Assembly: GCF_018139145.2 (NCBI RefSeq)
Contig: NC_059500.1
Coordinates: 54,244,663 to 54,308,662 of the forward strand
Reading direction: 5' to 3'
Source: Gymnogyps californianus
Taxonomy: Eukaryota; Chordata; Aves; Accipitriformes; Cathartidae
DNA length: 64,000 nucleotides
Shown piece after piece: positions 19,934-30,122 of this stretch. Positions within the stretch are counted from its first letter, which is position 1. Each line of letters begins with the position of its first letter. Under the pieces are notes generated by a model. It did not search any database. It saw nothing but the letters and a program-made list of their open reading frames with translations, and had not been told where the DNA came from. Position numbers and translations under genes: made by a program.

Positions 19934-20623
19934 GTTGGCAAGGTTAGGAGTCTGTTTCTGCTGCTAAATATTGCATGGATGTTTCAATAAGGTCATGGGA
20001 TGCTACGTTACTGGTTAATTCACACCAGGAAGAACTCGTGGTGGATGTGAAGGTCAGGGGCAGCCTTGGCTACAGTGACCACGAGACACTGGCGTTCAGG
20101 AGCCTGAGAGGCAATATCAAGGCAAAAACCAGGACCACAACCCTGGATTTCAGGAGAGCAGACTTTGGCCTCTTCAGGAATCTGCTTCGAAAAATCCCAT
20201 ACAATATGGTCCAGGAAAGAAGAGGGTTCCGTGAGAGCTGGTTGATATTCAAGGACCACCTCCTCCAAGATCAAGAAAGCTCCATCCCAACCAGCAGGAA
20301 ATCAAAGGCGGCAGAAGACTGGCACGAGTCAGTAAGGAGCTCCTAACTCAACTCAGACATAAAAAGGAAGTGTATAAGGAGTGGAAGCCGGGGCAGGTGA
20401 CCCAGGAGGAGTAGACAGTTGCTGTCTGATCTTGCAGGGATAGCACCAGCAAAGCCAGGGCCAACCTGGAGTTGAATCTGGCAGCATTTCTGGATGTGAA
20501 GGGGAACAAGAAAAGATTCTGCAAGTACATAAACAGCAAAAGGAAAACAAGGGAAAATGTGGGCCCCTGCTGAATGGGGTAGGGAGGCTGATAACAAAGG
20601 ATATGGAAAAGTCTGAGATACTC
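19934..20623 (+). pseudogene. CR1 LINE ORF2 fragment (endonuclease end to linker), part 1
   Basis: Plus-strand remnant of CR1 ORF2: an open stretch to 20346 with the endonuclease-end motif GYSDHETLAF and the LDFRRADFGLFR linker, then degraded sequence coding fragments such as KGNKKRFCKYINSKRKTREN. Stops and frame breaks show decay. It is interrupted at 20623 by a solo LTR and continues at 21242. Confidence 0.85.
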
Positions 20624-21241
20624 TGTCCTGGTTTCGGCTGGGACAGAGTTAACTTTCTTTTTAGTAGCTGGTACAGTGCTGTGTTTTGGATTTAGTGTGA
20701 GAATAGTGTTGATAACACTCTGATGTTTTAGTTGTTGCTAAGTAGCGCTTATCTTAAGCCAAGGACTTTTCAGTTTCCCATGCTCTGCCAGCAAGCAGGT
20801 GTGCAAGGAGCTGGGAGGGAGCAGAGCCAGGGCAGCTGACTTGAACTAGCCAAAGGGGTATTCCATACCATGGAACGTCATGCCCAGTATATAAACAGGG
20901 GGGAGCTGCCCGGAAGGCGCGGATCGCGGTTCGGGAACTAACTGAGCATCGGTCAGCGGGTGGTGAGCAATTGCATTGTGCATCACTGGTTTTTTTGTTT
21001 GTTTTTTTTTTTTTTCTCCCCCCCCCCCCCTTTGTTGCATTCCTTTTCATTACTATTATTATTATATTTCATTATTACTATTGTTAGTATTATATTTTAC
21101 TTTAGTTATTAAACTGTTCTTATCTCAACCCACGAGTTTTACTTTTTTTTTCCTTTGCTTTCCTCCTCCTCACCCCACTGGGAGGAGGAGGGGGAAGCGG
21201 CTGCGTGGTGCTGAGTTGCTGACTGGGGTTAAACCACGACA
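20624..21241 (+). repeat. Solo LTR nested in CR1, plus orientation, perfect target duplication
   Basis: 618 bp from TGTCCTGG to ACGACA, flanked by TACTC at 20619-20623 and 21242-21246. It carries TATATAAA near 20888 and ATTAAA near 21110. It sits in the linker part of a CR1 ORF2, so it is younger than that CR1 copy. Solo LTRs arise by recombination between the two LTRs of a provirus. Confidence 0.95.
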
Positions 21242-21660
21242 TACTCAATGCCTTCTTTGCCTCACTCTTTACCAGTAAAACCGTCCTTGAGGAATCCCAA
21301 GCCCCAGGAACCAGAGGCAAAGTCTGGAACAAGACCTACCCTCCACGGAAGGAACACCAGATTAGCGAGAACTTAAACAAACTGGACACACTTAAGTTCA
21401 TGGGGCATAAGAGGTTGCACCCACAAGTGCTGAGGAAGCTGCATGACATCATTGCAAGTTCACTCTCGATTATCTCTGAAACGTCATGGCAACAGGGAGA
21501 GGTTCCTGAAGACTGGAGGAAAGCAAATATCACTGCTACCTTCAAGAAGGGCAAGAAGAAAGATCCAGGGAACTACACGCTGGCCAGCTTCACCACAGTC
21601 CCTGGGAAGATAATGGAGTAACTAATCCTGGAAGCCATTTTTCCAAACATGCGAAGCACA
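21242..21660 (+). pseudogene. CR1 LINE ORF2 fragment, part 2 (start of reverse transcriptase)
   Basis: Continues the CR1 reading after the LTR. It includes GEVPEDWRKANIT and FKKGKKKDPGNYTLASF, the first conserved RT block of CR1. Sequence similarity fades near 21660, before the catalytic RT motifs. Confidence 0.85.
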
Positions 21661-22509
21661 AGACGGTAGTTAGGAATAGTCAGCATTCCTCAGGTAAGAG
21701 AGTTTCCCACTCTTACGAGAATGTATTAGCTAATTAAATACTAGTATTTCAGGGAGCTTGTTTGATGCAAATCTGCTTTCTTTCAGTGTGTTGAACTAGA
21801 AACCTGTGCTGCTATATATGTCTCTTTATCCTTAGGGCAATGCTGCAAAGAAGAAGCAGAAGACCAAGCATGCATGTTAGACGATTACTGCAAAAGCAGC
21901 AAGACACAGACTTTGGGACACACACTGCAGCCTGTACTCTTAAGAGACCACAGCCACTGCAGAAAGTGTCTTGTTGGCAAGTGGTTATGGGGACTATAAG
22001 GGCTCTTACATGCAAACTGCTTTTCTGAACCTAGTGGGCCACTAAACATGTCTCCCAGTAGGGTAGAAGATGACCCCCTGGAAGGGATTTCCCAGTTACT
22101 GCAGCACCCTGAAGACCAAGAGGCTGTTGAACACAACAAGGATGTTTCCCAGGGGTTCCACTGGCTGCACTCCCAAGCACTGAGGAGGCATTTGAACGCC
22201 CAGATTTACCCCACCCTCAAATGTAGCAGGAGTGGTGGAGGAGGTGGCAGATCACTCCATGGCTTCTGTGGTGCATATTTAGCAGTGGGAATGGCTGATC
22301 CTGGGGTTCAAGGCTAGACAATATGTAGAAGAATACAGCTTAGTTCATTTACATCGGGTGTCACTACATGAAGCTTATGAAACTTCTGTTTGGGGTGTAG
22401 AGCAGATTTTTGATATTTACACCATCTGTTTGAACCTGGAGATTATGCTCAGCTCTGTCTTGAAACTGCCAGCATGCGTAAATCTTTGTAATCTCACACT
22501 ATTAATTTA
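21661..22509. other. Unassigned DNA left of the Polinton relic
   Basis: Plus-strand open stretches at 21840-22028 (Arg-rich) and 22048-22317 are of unknown origin. They could be eroded left-end sequence of the Polinton or host DNA. No terminal inverted repeat partner was recognised near 28.8-29.1 kb. Confidence 0.3.
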
Positions 22510-24930
22510 TGCTATATGAAGGCTGCGAAATTTTTAGACTCAGTCAGTACTGTTTTGCAAAGTAAAAGAGAACAGTGTTTTGATCAGTCTTTCTGCCTAG
22601 CTACCGTTATTGTAAAAGCCATTAGGAATGGGATATGCAGAACCCTACAGTCTATCTTCTATTCCAAAACTATGGACAAAAAGTGGTGTTATTTAATTCA
22701 TCTAAATAACAGTCACAATAATCTCTGTTTTGCTGGGAACCTTACACAGAGGTTACAGCTGTGAGGGATCTAAGAGATGCAGAATTGTTAAGCAGAGAAG
22801 AGCTACATGACAAACTGCACAGGTGGGCTGTTCACAGGAAGATCATGTTGAGTGACATCTCCTTGTTTGAGAACCTGCAACATCTAAATATACTCATCAT
22901 CCTCCTGTTCAGGGGGACAAAGGGTTGGGAGACTTTTAAGCCAAATGATGGTCTTCGATATCGCAAGATCTACTTCCTTCTTTTGCACGATTAACTTTAT
23001 TATAGTGTTAAGGATGTTAGGAAGAAACTTTTGTGAGCTTTGTCATACATTGTATAACCATGGTCATAGCTGTAAATATTATTGCTGGCTCTGCTTGTCT
23101 CATGACAATGCAGTTAACTTGGGGACAGATAAGGTACCCCAGCTGGGGGCTGTTGTGCAGGTCTGGGGAATGTTTGCAGAGGCACAAGGCCCTGGCTGTT
23201 AAAAAAAAATTGATTGTTTGGCTAAGATTTCTGTGAAAAGTGTAAGGCCTATGTAGAAAAACATGATAAATGTAAAGTCTGGAAGTGCAGGCTGTGCTGT
23301 GAACAGATCTGTAACGTAAAGCAGCACTGGTGTTTGATGCCTGTGATCAAAAATCCAGAGGCAGGGCAGGGCTGTATTATCTATGACATGGAATGTATGC
23401 AGGAAACTGGGACACCTAACCCGAACTACATTTTTGCCATGGAATTAGCACCAAATGCCCCTTGGGATGAAGAAGAAAGGGCAGAAAGGAAAACTGAATG
23501 AGAATGGCAGGATGTCTTGTAGACTTTATTCAGTTGTTTGTGGACATGAAGGTTTGGGGCTACTCTTTCCTAGCACATAATGCCAAAGGCTGGGATGGCT
23601 ACTTTGTTGTTAGTCAGCGTCTGAAGGTAAGAGTGGATGTACAGTTTATCACCCAAGGCGGTGAACTCATATGCATAGAAGTACCCAGCCTGAGTATATG
23701 TTTCATTGACTCTTTAAATTTTCTACCCATGAAATTAAGCAGCTCTCCCCAAGCTTTGGGTATTGACGGCTGCAAAGGTTATTTCCCCCATTTTTTCAAC
23801 ACTGCTGAAAACCAAATTTATGTGGGGCCTCTTCCACCCCTGGAATATTATGGGGTGGACAGCATGACGCTTGAAGAGAAAAAACAGTTCTCGGCATGGC
23901 ACGCAGCTAGTCAGGAGATTTTTGACTTGCAAAAACAACTGAGTTACTATTGCCAGCAAGATGTAAAAACTTTTGAAATCATACAGGAATGAGATTATGG
24001 TGATAACCTGTCACACATTCTATGAGAAAGAAGACAGTGAAAAGGTGAAGGTGAAGATCCCTTACAATGTACTATACTGGCCTCTACTTGCATGTCCACA
24101 CACTGGTTTATGTTCCTTAAACCTAACATGGTAGCGCTCTTCCTTCAGATGGCTATCATTCGAGGAAAAAGAGATATACAACCCCCTTCAATGGCATATG
24201 TATGTGGCTGAAAAGGAAAATATTAAAATCTGTCAAGTGTTACAACATGGTGAATATGAAATAGGATCCTACTTCTTGAATGCCTGTGCAGTTACTGATG
24301 GGGTGCCAACAGCTTTTGAATTTAATGGGTGCTTTTTCCATGGCTGTATCAAATGCTACGATGAAACTGACCAGAACCCTCTGGTGGGGACCACCTTTGG
24401 ATAGTTGTATTACACAACGCAACAAAAAAGGGACTACCTACAGAGAGCCGGTTTTCACATCAGATCTATGTGGGAGCATGAGTGGGCCACTATGACAAAA
24501 TCAGATGGGAAGCTTGCACAGTTCTTAGCCAGGACCAAACTGCCCACACCACTGGTCTCCAGAGATGTGCTTGTTGGTGGCAGGACAAACGCCATTTGTC
24601 CGTATTACAAAGCAGCTCCCCATGAAAAGATAAATTTCTATGATTTTACTAGCCTCTCTCCCTTCATCAACAAAACAAAACAATAGCCTTTTGGACTCCC
24701 CAAAGTTATTTCTGAGAATTTTGACACCCTGACAACCTGCTTTGGAATGGTCAAAGTAAAGGTGTACTTGCCTTGTGGGCTGTTTTTTCCCTGTGCTTCC
24801 TATGCAGAAAGAAATGGAAAAGCCCCTTGAGGTTCCTGAGGCCTTTGACCCTGTAGTTCAGGAGGTGTTGGATTACATGCACACATAGTATCAGAAGAAT
24901 GCACAAGTACACTAGGGCAACACAAGCATA
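22510..24930 (+). pseudogene. Maverick/Polinton protein-primed DNA polymerase B, broken and truncated
   Basis: A series of plus-strand frames in the right order for Polinton PolB. An N-terminal region (22516-22980) includes FYSKTMDKKWCYLIHLNN and FLLLHD. Cys/His clusters follow (FCELCHTLYNHGHSCKYYC near 23030; FCEKCKAY from 23226). Exonuclease motif I is YDMEC at 23382-23396, motif II is HNAKGWDGYF near 23575, and motif III is YCQQDV near 23945. After FIDSLNFLPM, the segment at 24198-24690 carries a GCFFHGC block, RDVLVGGRTNA and palm motif A as YDFTSLSPFIN, where the usual Tyr of SLYP is Ser. Frames change several times and stops occur. The polymerase motifs after A (the KxxxNxxYG-type motif and DTD) are absent: MCP sequence starts about 150 bp further on. 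This was the replication enzyme of the element and is not functional now. Confidence 0.88.
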
Positions 24931-25096
24931 TTTCCTCCTGGGACAACCAGGGAAGTTATGCTATTCATAACCATGATCGCTGGCCCTGGAGAAACACAGG
25001 CCCTAGGGAGCCAGTTGCTCAGGTAAACACCTAGAAATGTTTCTGTGGCACAGAGGTCTGCTGAAAAAACCCAAGGAAGCTGTTCAGTGTCCATCC

Positions 25097-26378
25097 TCAC
25101 ATGCAGTCAAAAAGCACGTGTCTCCACTGGTTTATTTCTATCATTTTGTCAAATACACTGTACACAACCATATCAACAGTGGTGATCAAGACCCCTGCGA
25201 AGTGTACTTCTGCTCTCAGTTTTCCTGTTTTAATCTGGGAATAGTGATCAGCACATTCTTTGTCTGGAGATAGGTCAAAGGCAAACTGGGTATAGCCACT
25301 GGTGAACTCTTCCCTGTCAACGAGCAGGGAATGGCCTTTCATATAGCTGCCAATCATCTGAATGAGCTGTATGTACTCTCTCACACAGCAGACATTCTCA
25401 AAATTGGGCTGCAGCACTGGCATTGGGTTTCACTGGCATTAGTTCACCATCCACACGCAGGGCCACAAAATTTATATCATAATGAAGCTGAAAGGGTTCT
25501 TAGCATAATAGCTGCTAAAAGTATCGTTGTCTATGAACCCAATAACAAGAAGTTTGTGCAGCTGTTCCAGAAACAAATTTTCCTGGTTGCTGATATGACT
25601 GCCGGCTGGTATGCTGGACACTTTCATGCTCATCTGGTCCACTGGCTATTTTGCATTAGCCATAAGTAACGCCCCAGTGTGCCCCAAATGCACTTCAGGT
25701 GCCACCCACACTTTCTTCACAAACAGCGAGGCATATGTAATGACCAGTTTCTGCTGCTGGGGAGCTGATCAAACAAAAGCTGTGCATCAAGCACAGCAGC
25801 TCAATTTTTACATTCACACCATTCAACAAAAGCTTGCCTTGAAAGGACGGATCACCATGGAGCAGTCCAAATACTTCAGCCCTACTCTGGGCCATCAGAG
25901 CCGATCGTTGCCTAAACCGCTGATTACCGATGTGATCCAGTGTGCCTGCTTCCTGCTGCCTGGCTGTGTCATTGTAGAACAACCCCATGGAGAAATGCAT
26001 TGACAATATGTCATGGCTGTAATCCAGAAGCAACTCAATGAGGGTGTGGCAGTTAGTCCCCCAGCGTAACATCCAGCTGGCTGCAAACAGAGTTCAGTGG
26101 GTAACTCATGAGGCCCAGAGCCCCACCAGCACATAGGTTGGACCTGTCAGCTTTTACAATCTTGCAGCAAAGGTACAGGAGGGTGTTGTTCAGATCTATG
26201 TAATCTTCCTCATTCTCAGTTATGAAAAAGTCTAGAGGTACCGGCTTCCTGCAAGAGTGAAAAGTGAAGGCACCTCAATAAAAAGGCTTTTCTCAAAGCA
26301 AGTCTGTGTTGGGGACACTTCAAACAAATCCAGCTTGTATTTGGTACACTGTTCTGAGCAGCCATGACTGAAAGCCAT
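25097..26378 (-). pseudogene. Polinton major capsid protein (double jelly-roll, F54H12.2-like), frameshifted
   Basis: Read on the minus strand from ATG at 26378 to a stop at 25097-25099, about 427 codons, close to family length. The start MAFSHGCSEQCTKYKLDLF and PTQT block match the N-terminus common to F54H12.2-like proteins. In order follow DYIDLNNTLLYLCCKIVKAD, SQLDVTLGD, GLFYNDTARQQ, a GLLHGDPSFQGKLLLNGV block, ISNQENLF, REEFTSGYTQFAFDLSPD and a C-terminal FDKMIEINQWRHVLFD. At least two frame changes (near 26225 and 26070) and internal stops near 25430-25470 break it. It is the capsid building block of Polinton virions. Preservation of nearly all blocks in order is striking. Confidence 0.88.
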
Positions 26379-26449
26379 CCCTTTTAAAATATATTTCCTT
26401 TTCTACAGGTAGAATGGGACCTCTTTCTCTAGGTTTTCTATTTCTTCTG

Positions 26450-26940
26450 CACCGTTCAGCCTGGCTTCTTGTTCTTTTTCTTCTTGTCCTGGTCAGACTG
26501 TTGCCTGGCATCTCCCCTTCCTTTTTCTTTTAAAGGTCTGGGTGGACCCTCCCTCTGGGGGCATGACATGCATCTCTTTCTTTTATGGCTTTTTATTTTA
26601 ATACAAACAAGTCCCAAGCCTTCCTGATTTGCTGGCATTTCCAGCTTGTTTGCGACAACCTTGGGAACATGACCAAATGTGTTTTCCGGTATCTTGCGCA
26701 GTGCTGTTAATGTGTTGCTTAACAATTTCCAAACCCCTTCGCAGTCATGGGATGGTCTTTCCAAACAGGCTACAGAATATACCCGCAACACCCACACCAT
26801 GCTTCACACAAAACAGCTTGAAAACCAAGGAGACCATCACCGGCCTCAGCTCTGTAATAATTCACATGCAAGGATGGGTCCCCATAATTTTTTACCACTA
26901 CCATTTTGGTGTGGTTTCTTAAAATATTAGATACTTCCAT
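26450..26940 (-). pseudogene. Small Polinton structural protein, pX/pVI-like (tentative)
   Basis: Starts with ATG at 26940, immediately after the end of the minor capsid gene. It reads VKNYGDPSLHVNYYRAEAGD then, after a frame change, a KHGVGVAGIFCSLFGKTIP segment like the Gly-rich RGHGxGxxFxxxxRxxxP patch of the small protein usually next to the Polinton capsid genes. The tail is Lys/Arg-rich (KKKKNKK). From family knowledge it may be a core or membrane-active protein similar to adenoviral pX or pVI. Identification depends mainly on one motif and on position. Confidence 0.55.
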
Positions 26941-27638
26941 GGCTGAAGATGCAGTTCACAATCACTTACCCAAAGCAAAATGAGATGTGCTTATGCTGCT
27001 CAGTCTTTACTTCAATGCTGATTCTGTTGATGTGTTGGTGGTCTACAAGCACATAGTGTCGCTTATCATACGTCACTGTAATGATCTCGTTATTATCGCC
27101 AGTTGAACACAGAGCAATAATGGAATTGCAAATTGCCTGACAAGTTGGTGCTCTGCAAGGTGTGTGTAGCAATGGAGTGAGTTAAACCCTCCAGTGATGT
27201 CCATCAGACAGGGCAATTTCTTAGCAGCAACCTGCAGAGAAGCCCCCCCAAAATGTGCTACATCTCTGTAGAAGTGTAAGGATTTTATCCGCTTTAAGCT
27301 TTGTTTTCACTATGATGGGGTCACCGACCAAGTCCACTTGCTGGAGAGTTGATGGCTGAAGTTCTCTTGTGGAGATTAATATGATGGCTCACATGTTCTG
27401 TCAACGTGGAGAGGGACAGAGAATAGCCTTTCTGCAAAATATACTGCCATATCAAACCCTGCAGTGGTATTTCAAAGGTAGCATCTTTGCTGATGTCACC
27501 CTAGCTGTGCGGGTACTATATTTCCACCAGCCCCATCTCCCACTTGCCTGAGGACTCAAGGTGCCTCACCAGCTCTACAGTAAAGTTCATGCTGGTGTAT
27601 TGTGGAAAGATGCTGGTGCTGGCATTGCTGGGCAGCAT
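26941..27638 (-). pseudogene. Polinton minor capsid (penton, single jelly-roll) protein, broken
   Basis: ATG at 27638. The N-terminal MLPSNAS and TVELVRHLESSGKWEMGLVE segments match the penton family's start, where a WEVxLxEIxYP block is typical. GYSLSLSTLTEHV, IIVKTKLKADKI, the YTHLAEHQLV block (like YTDIxEPxLVG) and, near the end, VTYDKRHYVLV with HINRISIEV follow in order, ending at about 26941. About 230 codons, near the usual size. A stop after WEMGLVEI and several frame changes inactivate it. It would form the capsid vertices together with the MCP. Confidence 0.82.
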
Positions 27639-27699
27639 GATGTTCTACGATCCCCCGTCTCCTACCCTTCCTTTTTCCCCTGCTCTGCTGCCAATCACT

Positions 27700-28775
27700 A
27701 GATATTCTGGACATGGGAGGCTCCTGTCCAACTTAAATTTCTGGGGGCAGCCCAGCCACTTCTCCAGCAGCTCTTTTCTTTCCTCCTTTCCCTTCTGCAG
27801 CGATGTTCTTCCCAATTCTGTAGATTCTGTCCTCGTCAGGATTCATCTTTAAGTTCTTCAGGGTAAAATGGCCCCTCAACTGCTTTGTGATCACAATCCG
27901 TTAAGTAGTATACAGGCAGCTGTCCCCTTCTCACAATTTCAGCTGCTATGAAAATTTCATCTGTGAACATCTGCTCATAACCTTTCTCAAATCTCCCTTT
28001 TGTTCTAGACTCCCTTATGCAGTCTCCCTTTTTGAGCAGAGGCGCAGATTCTTTAATTTTAAACACAACCCCATATATGGTTTTCCAAACCCTTGCAGAG
28101 TTTAAAGTGTTCATGTACACATGCCTGGCTCTGATAGCTTGGTGGAAGCTATGGTTATAGCTCTTTATGAATTTTGACAACATATCAACATAGCAAGAAG
28201 TGTTGCGTGTTGTAAAATACCTCCACACCTGGGTTTTGAGCAGCCTGTTAAAATGCCTTATGACAGAGGCTTTTACTTCATTATTAGTAATAACATGGTG
28301 AACATTATCTGCTTTAACAGCTTGTTTAAAGACTAGTTTAAAAATTCTTTTCCTTGGTCTGTCTGCAATTTCTTAGGCTTGCACTGTCTTCTAAAATTGT
28401 TTTAAAAGCTAACTCAGAACATGTTTTGCCTTTCAGATCAATGGCCAAGGCAAGCTTGGATAGTATGTCTATCACTGATAAGATGTACTAAACACTACCA
28501 TTATGATGGAAAACTGTTGCATATCCACCAAGTCTGCTTCCCATGGTACATCCACCTCTGCCACAACCACCTGTTTCTTTTAAAGTGCTTTCTTGCTGCC
28601 TTGTCTAAGCTGTAAGCATCCTGGTCTGCAAGCCAGGTTGCCACTTGGCTTCTGTTGAGATCAGCAATTCACCTTTTAGAAGCTTCAACAAGGGGATTTA
28701 TACCCCCAAAGCTTCCCACCTCCCCAGGAGGACAGTAAATCTCTGCTAACAGAAGCTGTAGCATAGAGGTCTACT
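27700..28775 (-). pseudogene. Polinton retroviral-type integrase with chromodomain-like tail, broken
   Basis: Minus-strand blocks in order: EIYCPPGEVGSFGGINPLVE and VATWLADQDAYSL (N-terminal region), EADLVDMQQFS (first catalytic Asp) and DILSKLALAIDLKGKTC. Then come the LQTDQGKEF-type second Asp block, FNRLLKTQVWRYFTTRNTS (third catalytic acid region, where the usual ERFNRTLK Glu position is not preserved as Glu in the frame I read), and YNHSFHQAIRA. The long open piece at 27836-28228 has GDCIRES, FEKGYEQMFTDEIF and YYLTDCDHKAVEG. A final LLEKWLGCPQKFK resembles the chromodomain tail (VKWLGWPxKFN). Several frame changes and stops break it. It catalysed insertion of the element into the host genome. 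Confidence 0.85.
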
Positions 28776-29731
28776 CACATGCTGTTACACACGCTGATGA
28801 AAGGAAACACTGGACAATCAAAACTCAAGTACAGAGAAACTTTGCTAACAGGGTATGAGGGGAGTTGGTTGCCAGTCAGACTTCTCCAGGATTTTTCCTT
28901 TTTTTCCTTGAACACTGCCATCACTTCTCTGCCCATGCTCCTTTCTTTGCCTGCTGCAGGCCCAGACAGGAAGGCAGACAAGACAAGTCATGGCACGCTC
29001 CCGATTACTCCTCACTCAGTCAGTCAGAGCTTCCTGAAACCTTTTGTAAGGTCATCGACCTGAGGATAAGACAACATATATAGCAGCAGCCTGCACCCCA
29101 TAGTGGTCCTACAGGTAGCTAGAAGATCCCCCACAACGATGGGCAAAGGGAGCCTCTCCCCGCCACCCACCCTCTCTGTGTGACGCTTACCTCCAAATCC
29201 AGTTTGTGGTTCACAAGCCTATGGGCCAGTTCTTCTGGTTCACATGGCTGTTTGGGGGATTCCCTTGAGGTCTTTTCCTTCTTGGTCCAGCTCACAGATT
29301 GGTCTCTGCATGTGACAGGATTGGCACCAGGGGCCCCTTGGTGGCCTCCTGGGAGGGGTCCGTAGCCCTCAGGCACATTCCAACATCTCTGTGCCCCACC
29401 ACCCTTCTGGCATCCCTCTGCCCTTTTCAACTCCCCCCCACCCTGGACATGTAGTGGTTGTTCTGCAGTCAGGTAAAGTGCAGGACCCCGACCTGGCCTA
29501 TTCATTCCGTTAGCTCTTATTAAAGAATGTTTTACCCATTTTATACCTTTGCTTTTAGGGCTATATATATTTCTGTATCTTGATAGATGTGTGTATGTTA
29601 TCTATTATATAGTGTAGGATAGTAGTAGTACAGTGTACAGTGTATCTACGTACAAATAAAAATGTATTTATAAACATTTACACACTCCTTTCTATTTATA
29701 ATTCTATATATGTCTATATTGTATATATCAT
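28776..29731. other. Unassigned DNA right of the Polinton relic
   Basis: Contains a 128-codon minus-strand open stretch at 29119-29505 of unknown nature (see findings) and, at 29560-29730, an AT-rich tract with many TA/TG short repeats. No inverted repeat partner of the left side was recognised. Confidence 0.35.
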
Positions 29732-30122
29732 TGTGGTGAGTTAGCCTTGCTCAGCCGCCAGCTGCCCACCCAGCCACTCTCTCACGCCTCCTGAACAGGG
29801 CAAGGGGGAAAAATAAGATGGGAAAGCTCATGGGCTGAGATAAGGACAGGGAGATCACTGACCAATTACTGTCACAGGCAAAACAGACTCGACTTGGGGA
29901 AAATTAGTTTAATTTATTGCAAACTAAAAATAGAGTTGGATGGTGAGAAACAAAATCTAAACCACCTTCCTACCCAACCCTCCTTCTTCCCAGGTTCAAC
30001 TTCACTCCTTCATTGCTGACTCCTCTACCTCCATCCCACCCTGCGCAGCGCCAGCGGATGGGGAATGGGGATTAGGGTCAGTCCGTAACAGATCCTCTCT
30101 GCTGCTCCTTTCTCCTCACGTA
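29732..30122 (-). repeat. Fragment of a second avian LTR family (R-U5 and U3 part)
   Basis: The plus strand starts TGTGGTGAGTTAGCC and includes GAGATAAGGACAGGGAGATC, CAGACTCGACTTGGGGAAA and TTTAATTTATTGC. I recognise this block from a common bird ERV LTR, whose sense strand ends CTCACCACA, so it reads on the minus strand. A poly(A) signal AATAAA is at about 29910. The remainder, towards U3, is lost after about 30122. Family name not assigned. Confidence 0.6.

Larger units (their letters stand above)
22510..28775. mobile_element. Relic Maverick/Polinton virus-like DNA transposon
   Basis: Five hallmark genes lie together: PolB on the plus strand at the left; MCP, a pX/pVI-like protein, minor capsid protein and integrase on the minus strand, with integrase at the right end and opposite to PolB as in canonical Polintons. 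The 6.3-kb span is less than half the usual 15-20 kb. The FtsK/HerA-type ATPase and the adenovirus-type cysteine protease were not found. Terminal inverted repeats and target duplications were not recognised either. Frame breaks in every gene show it is a fossil. No LTR or CR1 interrupts it. Confidence 0.87.

Noticed and set aside
25331..26003. Plus-strand frames of 112 and 130 codons inside the Polinton
   Set aside because: They are antisense shadows of the major capsid gene, whose conserved blocks are on the minus strand.
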